NCBI GenBank assembly: GCA_037447655.1
Contig: JBBHKE010000394.1
Span: forward strand, 32,576-96,575
Origin: Zygnema cylindricum
Taxonomy: Eukaryota; Streptophyta; Zygnematophyceae; Zygnematales; Zygnemataceae
DNA: 64,000 nucleotides
Direction: 5' to 3'
A program made the translations under genes and the position numbers. How positions within the stretch are numbered: position 1 is the stretch's first letter; every line of letters starts with the position of its first letter. Of the stretch, positions 44,022-54,220 are shown piece after piece. The notes below the pieces were generated by a model. That model had not been told where the DNA came from. It did no database searches and saw only the letters and a program-made list of their open reading frames with translations.

Positions 44022-45411
44022 ATTCAGAACGGTGGAATTCCCGCCCGTTCTGCCAAGCCGGTCACTCCTCCTACCGAAACAGAGAAAGAGGCGACTCCGC
44101 CTAAGATCTCTCGAAGAGAGAGAGAAAAGGCCGAGTTACAAGTCATGATGGCCGCCATGATGAAGGAGCAATTCGCTGCCTTCATGGCCGAAATGAAACC
44201 CCAGTGCACGGGGATGGCAAGGACAGTCGTCCACACGCCATCATTGGTTGGTCGAATCCTGTGTAATTCCACGGTCCAACAACGGGCAGCCACTTTTGAT
44301 AAGGGATCCCCTGATCATAATCAAGACGGTAAATTACAAAATTCCAGTATTCCACTTTCTTTCGAGAAAGAATCTCTCTCTCCTCTACCGGACACAGCTT
44401 CCTCCATTGTGGCTGAAGCTCTCACTATTCTGGATAGTACCATACTTGATGCACATCTAGTCAAGGAACGACTAAGCATCCTTTCTGCCATGATAGATGA
44501 GGCCCCCAGGGCCTCTCCTTTTCCTAATGAGGTTCCCAAAGCCTCTCCCCTTGTTGACGAGTTCGCTGCAGCCGCCGCTTTGAGGGCGTTGCAACTGAAC
44601 CGTAGTCTTTCAGTCATTCAGCCGGTTACTGCGGATGAGCGCCGTGACCTTGATCCTCACATCAGTTTCCTGGACAATTCTCGAATGTCCTTCTCTGTTA
44701 ATGGTGTTTCTCCTTCTCTCCCTCTCATGGACACCGGAGCCAAACCCTTGATCCTTCGATCCGGATTTGCGCTCAAGCTTGGTCTGACAGCAGACAAGCT
44801 TCCAAGCCACGTCTACTCGGCTTCTTACTTTAGCCGGTACCACGGAGTCGGTGCTTTTGATTACCAAGGACCCGCTTGTCTTTCGGTTTTACAACGGAAC
44901 CGAGAGTGAGTCCGTAGAGGTTTCTGTCCGAGCATTGGTCACCAAATCCAACGACTACGAATGCTTAGTGGGACAGGATGTTATCTTCCGAACCGGTGGG
45001 GGAGTAGATATGCATGATCAGACCTTCTCCTACCGTCCCTCTAATTTTCCGGGACGCAAAATCTGCCTCCCTCTTGTCTTCGCTTGCAAGCCGTTGCCAA
45101 TTATGGCACATTTGGCTTCCGCTCTCCCTGCATTTTCCAGTAACGAACTTCGGGAAGACAATGTCGACTCATTTTTCACGGAACGGATCTATACCGTGGA
45201 CACCAAAGGCTTTCCACACATTCTAAATGTGGTGGATAGTGATACTAATGGGATGTTGAGTTTGCAGAGTGTTTATGCATGTACAGGTGGGGATCAAGGG
45301 TTCTACATGGAGTGCCTCTCTTCTCCATTATCTTTCAACCCGGTTGACCATTGCTACCTCCGTATCTATTCCAGGCCCCCAACTGTGTTGACCAGCTCCT
45401 CCACAGGCTAA
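44022..45411 (+). pseudogene. gypsy2 gag C-terminus, protease and tail remnant
   Basis: 44145-44909 is open and runs through the linker, the H-I-S-F-L-D-N motif and the retropepsin site M-D-T-G-A-K-P (near 44730). A frame change near 44850 leads to 44851-45411, containing the protease C-part (G-Q-D-V-I-F-R-T-G-G-G-V-D) and C-K-P-L-P-I-M-A-H. It then jumps, at about 45180, to the post-integrase segment (N-G-M-L-S-L-Q) and a partial PHD remnant (D-Q-G-F-Y-M-E-C-L, near 45290). DNMT, RT, RNase H and integrase, about 6 kb in gypsy1 terms, are therefore missing by an internal deletion. Confidence 0.8.
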
Positions 45412-45417
45412 AGAGCT

Positions 45418-45426
45418 GGGGGGGGG
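45418..45426 (+). other. Poly-G tract of gypsy2
   Basis: GCTAAAGAGCT followed by G(9) immediately before B1, as in gypsy1 and copy 0. Confidence 0.7.
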
Positions 45427-45617
45427 AATTATTGGGTTCACTTCACTCTAGGGGAGTATTCTTTCCCTTCTTTCTTGGGTCATTTTCACCTTTGTTCCTT
45501 CTCATGGTGTATATATTTTTTTGATTTTTCATATAGATTTCCGTTGTTGTATATGTTTGTGAGCATGACTTTGCTGGTTGTGATGCATGTTTGCTTGCTA
45601 GCCTCTCATGCACGACA
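45427..45617 (+). repeat. B1 terminal repeat of gypsy2
   Basis: 191 bp, AATTATTGGG...GCACGACA. It matches B2 (46878-47068) with about seven differences. Followed by GC and A2; the junction reads CACGACAGCTGTCATG. Confidence 0.9.
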
Positions 45618-45619
45618 GC

Positions 45620-46877
45620 TGTCATGCCGCATCGTGTCGGTTGCCCGCGCGCATGATATTATCCACGCACGCGCAGTATTTTGCATGCATGCGCAGTATT
45701 TCTCACGCACGCGCGGTATTTTGCACGCACGCGCGGTATTTTGCACGCACGCGCGGTTTTCTTGCATGCACGCGTAGTATTCCGCATGCACGCACGGTTT
45801 TGGGCACGCGCGCGAGATTAGATGCATACACGCACGATTAAATGCATGCACGCATAATTTTCGCACGCATATATAATTTTCGTTCACACGTGCGATTTTA
45901 CGCCGATTCATTTATTTATGACGTGTACGCGATTCGCGTGCACGTTTCGTTGAATAGTACTAATTCCGTGCGATATGTTTTATTTCGTGCGCAGGTATGT
46001 TATTTTCGAAGTATGGACGCGAAGTATCGTTTTGGCGACGCATCGCGATTTCCAGAAATAGTTCGTGCGACGGTTTTCGTTTCGTGCGATATGTTTCGTT
46101 TCGTGCGAATGCATGCAATTTCGGGAGTATCGACGCGAAGTATCGTTTGGCGCCGAATCGCGATTCCTGGTAGTATCGGCGTCGCTTCGATACCTTGTAT
46201 TTATTTAAGTCGCGAACCCATGTAGGTTCGCGCACATGTTGTTAGGGAGGGTTTTTACCCTCGGATTGTGGATTTTGTCAGTCGTACGGCAGACGATGTT
46301 GGCTGCCTATTGGCCAACATCTTTAGTAGTTTCATGCATGTAAAGTAGACTAGACGTAGGCTAATTTTGCTTAGGCCTAGTGTAGCTCTTACTTAGCCTA
46401 ATTCTCAGACTTAGAGAATTTAGCTTTTGGACAAGAATTTTCTCTTGGCAGCGGAGCTTTTCTCTTGCTCTCTCTCTCTCACCGATTGCCCACGTGTCTT
46501 TCTTCTCCTTGCTTGCTAGCTGTAGAGGCTAGATAGGTTAAGAATATTTTTCCTTTTATTTCTGCCCACGTTTTTAATCCACACGGCCTAAGGCCACGTC
46601 CGGAAGGTTTCCCTCCAAACTTGGTCTTTTGGTGGAAGTGTGGAATTGGAGACCGTGGGGGAGCACCTCTGTACCTTGCTGTGCCTTCCTCGGGCAGCTT
46701 GACGGTTTGGTAGTGTGTTTGTGTCTTGTTTGTATTTCGGTTGGCTTGGAAGGAGTGTATTTTTGATCGGATTTGGATTTTCCCTTGTTCCGGTTGGAAT
46801 ATTTCTTGCTTTGCTGTCGTAACGGGATAACTCTTGTAGGGAATGTGATAAAGACCAGAGAGCCTAGTGGCTACCTC
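45620..46877 (+). repeat. A2 terminal repeat of gypsy2
   Basis: 1258 bp, nearly identical to A1. It ends CTACCTC and is followed immediately by B2 (AATTATTGGG), not by the leader sequence that follows A1. Confidence 0.9.
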
Positions 46878-47068
46878 AATTATTGGGTTCACTTCACTCT
46901 AAGGGAGTATTCTTTCCCTTCTTTCTTGGGTCATTTTCACCTTTGTTCCTTCTCATGGTGTATATATTTTAATGACTTTTCATATTTATTTCCGGTGTTG
47001 TATATGTTTGTGAGCATGACTTTGCTGGTTGTGATGCATGTTTGCTTGCTAGCCTCTCATGCACGACA
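46878..47068 (+). repeat. B2 terminal repeat and 3' end of gypsy2
   Basis: 191 bp ending GCACGACA, followed by the GCTA duplication and copia3 LTR sequence. Confidence 0.9.
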
Positions 47069-47532
47069 GCTATTGAAACAAATGAGCGGTACATGTTTCT
47101 TGTCCGTACCTTGATTTGTACTTTTACATTCCTGGATCTATGTATCTCGTAAACAGTTTTAGTTAAATGAATTATCATACGTGGTAATGTTTAAATAAAT
47201 ATCAAACCATATACTATGTATCACTAATCGTAGACTTAACGGTTAAGGCTACCGGCCACCGGCTATTTACCGTCTGGTAGGTACCAGGATCAAATCCTGG
47301 ACCCAACATAAGTCCTTTTACTGAATAAACCCCTAACGGTAAATAAACTAATATAATTCCCGTAAAATTCTCTAGAGCCTAGGTAGCCATGGCTTTAGCT
47401 TCCACTCCAATTTCTCAGTGACTGCGACAAGTTTGAGAGTAAGAGAGAAGTTACAGATAGACTGCCTCGATATCTTTCTATATTTTTATTTAGACCTAGA
47501 AAATACTTAAAAATAGACCATTAATTTCTACA

Positions 47533-49130
47533 CTCCCGTTATTTTCTAGTCAATCTTTAATTTCTTACCACACTTCTCACTACAGAAAATTAGCTTAGGG
47601 GAAGGCATAGGTTTGGTCATCATATCTGCTACCATCTCACTATATGGTCGGTACTCTAAACTGATAATTTTGTTTTCTACTTTCTCTCTAACAAAGCTGA
47701 GTCTAATGTCCATGTGTTTAGCTTTAAAATGATATTAAAGATTGGCAGAAATAGCGATTGCTGCTTGATTATCACAAAAAAAAAAATTGCACACCACTCT
47801 TAAGGTGACCAAGCTCACCAAGCAAAGGCTTGACCCACATTTATTCTTTTACAGCAAAACAAGAGGCCATATACTCTGCCTCCACGGTGGACTGAGCAAT
47901 AACTTTTTGTTGTTTGCTACCCCGACAGCAAGCCCCATCACCCACATATAATACATATCCAGAAGTACATCTCCTCATTGGAGCATCACTATAACTAGCA
48001 TCACTCCAAGTAGTGATGTCACTATTCTCCCCACCCAAATGCAACCATAGATCCCTATTTTTTATCAAATATCTAAGGACTCTCTTAGCTGCCTCCCAAT
48101 CCTTCTTAGTGGGAGCATTTAGACTTCTACTCAGCACTCCTACAGCTGCAGCTAAATCCGGCCGGGTACAATTCATAAAATAGATTAGACTTCCCACTAC
48201 TTGCCTGTAAGGAATAGTCTGCATGAACTTCTGTTCATCAGGAGATAATTCCTCGTCTAAGACTATGACTCCTTCTTCCTCACTCCCCTCACTTCCCTTC
48301 TTCAATTCCATTGGAGTTGTACAACTATTAGCTTTATCCATTTGAAATTTTTCAAGCATGTTCCCAATTGCTTCTTTTTGAGTCAATCTTATAATTTTTC
48401 TTTTTCGGTCTCTCTCTACTTAAATTCCCAAAATATATTTTGCTTCCCCCATATCCTTCATTTCAAATCTCTCCTTAAGATCGGTTTTCAGTTTATTAAT
48501 TTTTTCCATTGATTTACTTAAAACAAGCAAATCATCAACATAAATTGCAATAAATATAAAACCTTCCTCATCTTCGAAAACATAGATTGAGTGATCTGAG
48601 CTGATCCGAATATATCCTAGACCGGTAAGAAACTCATCAAGCTTCTTATTCCACTTTCGAGGAGCGTGTTTACAAACCATAAAGAGATTTAATCAGCCGG
48701 CATACCTTACTCTCCTCTCCTTCTTCCACAAACCCTTCGGGTTGTCGCATGAAGATCTCCTCTTCCAATTCTCCATGCAAGAAGGCTATCTTGATGTCCA
48801 TGTGGTGCACCTCCATGTCTTCCGCTGCTGCCTGACTGAGAAGTATGCGGACGGAGGGAAATCTGACGACCGGGGCAAAGGTTTCCTCGTAGTCAATTCC
48901 CTCTTTTTGTGTAAATCCCTTTGCCACTAATCGGGCCTTGTTGCGCTCAATCGTGTTATCTAGAATCAGTTTTAATTTGAAAACCCACTTAGAACCGATT
49001 CGTTTTCGGTTAGGTGGACAATCCACCAGCTCCAAAGTATCGGCTGCCATAATTGAGGCCATCTCCTCATTGATGGCTGTCTTCCACCGGTTCCTTTTTG
49101 GACAATCTATCGCCTCTCCATAAGTTTGAG
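47533..49130 (-). pseudogene. copia3 RT and RNase H
   Basis: Minus strand: RT N-half 49062-48670 with [11 protein letters not shown] and H-M-D-I-K-I-A-F-L-H-G; active site Y-V-D-D-L-L-V (near 48540); R-F-E-M-K-D-M-G-E-A-K-Y-I-L-G-I (48450). Then 48386-47841 holds N-C-T-R-P-D-L-A and RNase H W-S-D-A-S-Y-S-D, S-T-V-E-A-E-Y-M. The tail (H-F-K-A-K-H-M-D type) lies near 47700 with an A-run indel. Catalytic RT residues are intact, but single stops at about 48420 and near 48680 interrupt the frame. Confidence 0.85.
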
Positions 49131-50430
49131 GTTAATCTTTATGAGATAGTTTAGTTACCTTGTTATTAACCTATTTTTCTTCCAGTCTTTTGCCTCTTCT
49201 CCTCCCCCCCTCAAAATATGAGGGCGGAATAGATGGTTCTCGTGGATTCTTTCGAACAATCTTGGCTTCTCCCCTATCTCTTAATTCCGAATCAGTTTCA
49301 ACCACGTCTTCCGCTTCGGGTAGAGTTGTAAGTTGAGTTTCCGCAGCCGAGTCCTTTTCGGTCTGATTTGTATGTGCACGAATGTCACCTTCTCTAAAAC
49401 TTCGATAATTAGGAAGCTCAAAGTCATCGGAATTTTCTGACTCAAATCTGATTTTTACTAACTTCGTATACTTGAAGGGATCCACAGGCTTTCCTTCATC
49501 GATAACTTCTAGATGCTTTACTAAGATTATATCTTCCCTTTTTAGATCATAAACTCTATATCCTTTAACATCCTCATCATAACTTAACAAGTAACCCGGT
49601 TTTCCTTTAAGATCTAGCTTCTAATTAGATCGATCTGTATCTAGACTGAATACTTGACTGTCGAAAACCTTTAAGTGAGATATGTCTGGTTTCCTGCCTG
49701 TCCAACTCTCATAAGGTGTTTGATCTTTTATAGCTGAAGTAAGAACTTTTTTTTTTGAGGTAATTAGAGCAATTCATTGCTTCTACCCAAAACCTTTTTC
49801 CTATCTTTTTATCTAACAACATACTTGTAGCACTATCACTTAGTGTTCTATTTAACCTTTCAGCTTCTTCATTCTATTCCGGGTTTTTTGAACTGTCTTT
49901 TGGTGTTGGATTCCATCTTCCCTCAAAAAATTCTCAAACTGGTTAGAAGTTTACTCTCCACCATTGTCACTTCTTACTCTCTTAAATATAGTTTCATAGA
50001 GTTTTTCGCTCCATGCTTTATATTGTCTAAAAAATCATGAGCTTCTGACTTGTCTTTCAAAAAATACACTCGGGAATACCGAGACCAATCATCATTGATA
50101 GTCATCATAAATCTCTTCCCCCCCGGTGAGGGCACTTTAGCCGGTCCCCAAATATCTGTGTGTCTAGATCTATAAAATTTCTCCTATAAATTGTTTTGGA
50201 AAAGATTTGTGCTTTATGAGCACATCACTACAATCACTATATTATTATCGGTGTGAATACCTCCCACCACTCCCATCTTTTTCATCTCTCTTAACTTATC
50301 TAGATTCACATGCCCAAGCCTCTTATGCCACATCATAATATCTAAACACCAGCATAATAAAGTTTCTTTGTTTCATTACTTAAAATCAGCCTAAACATAT
50401 GTTGGCTACCATTCTCAGCAATGAAATAGA
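49131..50430 (-). pseudogene. copia3 integrase and linker
   Basis: The linker is open at 49590-49171 (Y-D-E-D-V-K-G-Y-R-V-Y-D-L, then acidic). Upstream, integrase is badly broken: fragments of A-E-R-L-N-R-T-L (49840), S-D-N-G-G (49960), D-I-W-G-P-A-K (50140) and the zinc motif region (50300) are readable in different frames. Confidence 0.75.
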
Positions 50431-50431
50431 C

Positions 50432-51777
50432 CTACTCCTCAAAACTAGCAATAAAGACTCCTTCCTTAGTGCTAGTGAAAGAACCCTTATCATCTAATAC
50501 AGATGTAAAGATGAGGTTTTTGTTCAACTGCGGAATAAACAATACATCGGTGAATGTTTCTATATAAGTCTTTCCTTCTACCAGCACTTTTAGTTTTATC
50601 GATCCAACAAGACTTGTAGTGACTATCCTCCCATCCTCGTACTCTATCTCTACTGTGGGAATCTTTCTTATTTTAGTGACCTGGTGCTTATCTTTACACA
50701 TGTGCATGGAGGCACTTGAATCTACAATCCAGCGTGCTTCACCTTTCAATCCATCGTATGCACATTTCTGCCATCGTTGACTTTCGACCTCGTTTTTCGC
50801 CACCAACTCTTCATCCAATAGAAGCTCATCGTCCTTGTTCTCGGATTCCGCCTCGTGTACCTGTGTCACACGGGCCTTTTTCTTTCCTCTAAGGGATCCA
50901 CCGGTCTGCCCCTCCTTTAACCTTTAACTCGTCGGTCTTACTTTTCTGCTCCATCCCCCTATAGTTTCCGACCGGTCTTCGGGAATCCTTGTTCCTCAAA
51001 TCGGTCGCAGCTGCGAAGGCTTGCCCACTCTTTCCTCCCCTTCGGATCTCAATCGTATTCTCCCAAACGAGAATCATCCCTACCACTGAGTTCCATATAC
51101 ACCTTGAATCCGCCAAGTCTTGCACACGGTTGACTATGTTCTCGAATTCATCGGGTAACTTCATCAGTAAACAGTTAACCTTTTCTTTTTCACTAAAAGC
51201 TTTTCCCGCACTCTCTAGCTCCATGAAGAGTGTAGCAGGCTCATTGCAAAATTCCAACATTTTCCCCCCTTTCTATATATATTTCTTAACTTTCTGATTA
51301 GCCAAATGTTTTTGCTGAATCGTACCACTTTGGTACATCTCTATGAGAGCCATCCACAGCTCGGATGCCCTTACTACCTGCAAATGAGGACATGCAAGTC
51401 CTTGAGTGAGATGGCGTAGGATGAAGGGCTTTGCCACCATATTGTTGAAGTCCCAGGTTTGAGTATCGTTCTCTTCGTTCCTCGGAATAGGTGACATGAA
51501 TGTTGAACCTGTTGCTATTGGTGTGGTCGTCTCCTTCTCCACTCCTTTGTCCACCACCTCTCCTTCATTTGTCTCCTCTGTTGAATATGTACCTGCTTTC
51601 TTTGTGAATCTGCTTCCTTCAAACCCTAGAGGGATTCAAAGACTTGATGGACGCCCTAATCGTCCACTTACAATCCCCCAAAACCTTTTTTCGCATAGAG
51701 CTCCTATCATCATACTTTCCCAGTATATAAAGTCAGTTCCATTAAATATTGGTACCCTAGAGGGTGGGCCCATAACC
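50432..51777 (-). pseudogene. copia3 gag and protease
   Basis: Minus strand: gag starts at the ATG in the primer-binding site (51775) and continues 51557-51273 and 51260-50889 with the UBN2-like segment (M-K-L-P-D-E-F-E-N-I-V-N-R-V-Q). The zinc knuckle segment near 50900 appears deleted. Protease is in 50869-50432 with R-W-I-V-D-S-S-A-S-M-H-M, the D-S-[GS]-A active site in the copia style, and L-N-K-N-L-I-F-T-S-V-L. Frameshifts separate the parts. Confidence 0.8.
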
Positions 51778-52844
51778 TGAAACTCTGAGACCTCCATAAG
51801 TCCTCAGAGTGGACAGCTTCCAAAAAGCCTCTAGGATAACCCTGATCCCTTTGTGTTTCAGCAATAACAACTGCCACCCTGGCAGACAAAAACTCTAACC
51901 AACTTCACCCGTGTGAAAGCAAGACTCCCCTAGGTCTATAGCAAAAAGAATCTCTCAATTTGCTCCCCTGAGCAGTGAGATATGGAGGGTCAAAGTTGAC
52001 CTTTTTGTATCGAAGATCTTTGGGAGAGAGGGTCCTATCTACTAATTTTTCTAAGTCCTATCTCTCTCATAGACTCTATCTACTGATGTACGGAGCCAAT
52101 CATATTACACTTCTGTTCACAAAAGTAGAGTTGTCGGTGTACTTTCTGTACGGACATTGTACGACATGCCCTAAATGTCGACACGTGGTATATGTGGATT
52201 TGCTCCCTTTATCCTCGGAGATGCCGAGATCCAATGTTATTTTGCCACGTGTCATTAGATGTGGCGACGACCAAAAACCGCCAAAATCCTTTTCCGCGAT
52301 CTCGGCATTCATTCCGGCCGTACGATTAAATGCACATTTAATCGTAGACGTAATAAATACATGCGCGGTATTCGTTTCGCTATTTAAACAAATGCGACGT
52401 ACATGTTTCTTGTTCGTTCCTTGATTCGTACTTTTTCATTCCTGGATCTATGTATCCCGTAAAGAGCTTGAGTTAAATGAATTATCATACATGGTAATGT
52501 TCAAATAAATATCAAACCATATACTGTGTATCACTAGTCTTAGACTTAACGGTTATGGCTACTGGCCACCGGCTATTTACCGTCCGGCAGGTACTACGAT
52601 CAAATCTTTGACGTAGCATAAGTCCTTTTAGTAAATAAACCCCTAATGGTAAATAAACTAATATATTTCCCGTAAACCTCTAGAGAGCCTAGGTAGCCAT
52701 GGCTCTAGCTTCCACTCCAATTTCTCAGTGACTGTGACAAGTTTAAGAGTGGGAGAGAGAAGTTAGAGATAGATTGCCTCGGTATCTTTCTATATTTCTA
52801 TTTAGAACTAGAAAATACTTAAAAACGGACGATTAATTTCTACA
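51778..52844 (-). repeat. copia3 5' LTR
   Basis: 1067 bp, minus strand TGTAGAAATTAATCG...CAGAGTTTCA. Contains G-box-like CACGTG sites near 52180 and 52246, clustered GTAC motifs, the tRNA-like module near 52540-52610 and the hairpins near 51900-51935. Confidence 0.9.
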
Positions 52845-53688
52845 AAAGTACGGTTTAATTTCGGCAAGTGGTCGGTGGTACATTTGGAGGGCGGACAACG
52901 TTCGCCGATGTTTTTTCAATGGATCACAACTTTGATGACGTGTTATCAAGTGGACCATACTTTTGCTATGTCGTTTCACTACGTAGTTTTATCTTCAGGT
53001 GACTAAGCAAGCTATCATCTAGTACGTGGATTTTACGGAGGTGTCGGTGTAAATATTTGATTTAACATTGATTTGTCTTTTTGTGAATTAGTCATTAGTG
53101 TTGTTCCATTTATTCTGACATACCTTCAATTATTCGGGTATACTCACAGTTATTTAAGTAGATGGTAGATTACGTACGATGGGTATGCCTCCGTACATTT
53201 ATTTGTGTGCATGAGTGCATAAATTGTAGGACTTAGTCATTTCAGGACTAAGGAAGATTTTGTACCGAAAAAACTGTGTATGATAATTTTTGGTAATTTT
53301 GTTTGAGTATTGCTCTCAGATCTGTCAGCAAAATTATATGAAATTTTTCATGTATGTTCCTCCTTCTATTTTCTACATTGCCACAGATTTTCATAACAAT
53401 TTTTTTTCTGGTCTATGCGTAAATTCATTGTGAAATTGTCGGTTTTATCAAAGTACAGGCAGACTGTTTTTTTTTGCAAGTTTGACTAGATTATGTAATA
53501 ACTCTGTTGATTATTTTTGTCTAAAACTTTATGAGGTTTTTTTATAGCCAATAATTTATTTGTGTTTATATTTTTAGCTCGTTATGTTATTTATGTAGAA
53601 TTCTGTGTTGATTCAAAGTAGGCTATTTTTGGGTAGTCTGTGGTGCTTCCAAGAGTAAATCCATGGCTGAAAATGGCTATGGACAAAA
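52845..53688 (+). repeat. Probable LTR of another copia family (3' part)
   Basis: It lies directly before a half-tRNA-type primer-binding site and forward gag start at 53689, so it is most simply the 5' LTR of that element, with copia3 inserted in it. It has no sequence likeness by eye to the other copia LTRs. AT-rich, no ORF. Confidence 0.4.
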
Positions 53689-53990
53689 GGTTATGGGCCC
53701 ACGCCCATGGCTACCTATATTGGATGAATAAATCTTACCCATATTTGATGGATCTGAATATTATTGTTCGAGGAGTATTATGGAGGGCTACTTAAAGTTG
53801 AGGAATCTAATGGATGTGGTGGATAGGACATGTGTTCAATCATCAGCTGGAGGGGAGGAGAAAAATTTGGAGTGCTTGAGGATTATCAAGCTATCTATGA
53901 CTAATGAATTTGTAATGATGTACCTTGATCTGAAAAGTGCAGCTGAATTATGGAAATGGTGAGAACGCATTTATCAAAAGATTTTTGTGT
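53689..53990 (+). pseudogene. gag start of a distinct copia family
   Basis: GGTTATGGGCCCACG repeats the half-tRNA primer-binding site, and again the ATG inside it starts M-G-P-R-P-W-L-P. After a stop at 53728 the frame 53780-53962 continues with M-E-G-Y-L-K-L-R-N-L-M-D-V-V and L-K-S-A-A-E-L-W-K-W, a UBN2-like gag N-terminal pattern. The rest of the element is not seen; a GA tract follows. Confidence 0.55.
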
Positions 53991-54049
53991 ATCACTAGAT
54001 GATTAGTGCTACAAAAACATATTGGATATAAATAGAGATTGAAGAGGTA

Positions 54050-54050
54050 T

Positions 54051-54097
<47 letters not shown>

Positions 54098-54167
54098 GGA
54101 GAGAGAGAGAGAAAGAGAGAAAGAAAGAGAGAGAGAGAGGGAGAGAGAGAGAGTGGGAGAAAGAGAT

Positions 54168-54206
<39 letters not shown>

Positions 54207-54220
54207 AGAGAGAGAGCTTT
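54050..54220. repeat. (GA)n microsatellite
   Basis: About 160 bp of GA/GGA/GAAA repeats. The Ser/Leu-rich reverse ORF across it is an artefact. Confidence 0.95.

Larger units (their letters stand above)
39756..47068 (+). mobile_element. gypsy2: young, non-autonomous gypsy-like element with split repeats
   Basis: 7313 bp, TGTCATGCCGC...GCACGACA, flanked by a perfect GCTA duplication (39752-39755 and 47069-47072). An uninterrupted relative of the target at 52376 (TTTCGCTATTTAAACAAATG) confirms the insertion point. Layout: A1 (39756-41013), leader, gag, protease, tail remnant, poly-G, B1 (45427-45617), GC, A2 (45620-46877), B2 (46878-47068). A1 and A2 have equal length (1258 bp) and I count about six differences. 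There is no DNMT, RT, RNase H or integrase, so movement must use enzymes supplied in trans. Confidence 0.9.
39150..47532 (-). repeat. copia3 3' LTR, split by gypsy2
   Basis: 39150-39755 and 47073-47532 together form an LTR matching 51778-52844. Its outer end is mutated (TTTAAACTG in place of a TG start on the plus strand). The hairpin bases CTTCAC/GTGAAG show compensatory change relative to copia1. Confidence 0.85.
39150..52844 (-). mobile_element. copia3: reverse Ty1/copia element hosting gypsy2
   Basis: Minus-strand element: 5' LTR 51778-52844, primer-binding site exactly GGTTATGGGCCCACC, gag, protease, integrase, RT, RNase H, polypurine tract (47533-47540), 3' LTR 39150-39755 plus 47073-47532. 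The 3' LTR is split by gypsy2. Likely duplication AAAG(G/T). The RT active site Y-V-D-D is intact (48531-48542 on the complement), although stops and frameshifts occur elsewhere. Confidence 0.9.

Noticed and set aside
45427-46877. Reading B1-GC-A2 as a plain 3' LTR with an ordinary identical 5' LTR
   Set aside because: The 5' end has only A in both complete copies, and a further B follows A2 before the target duplication.
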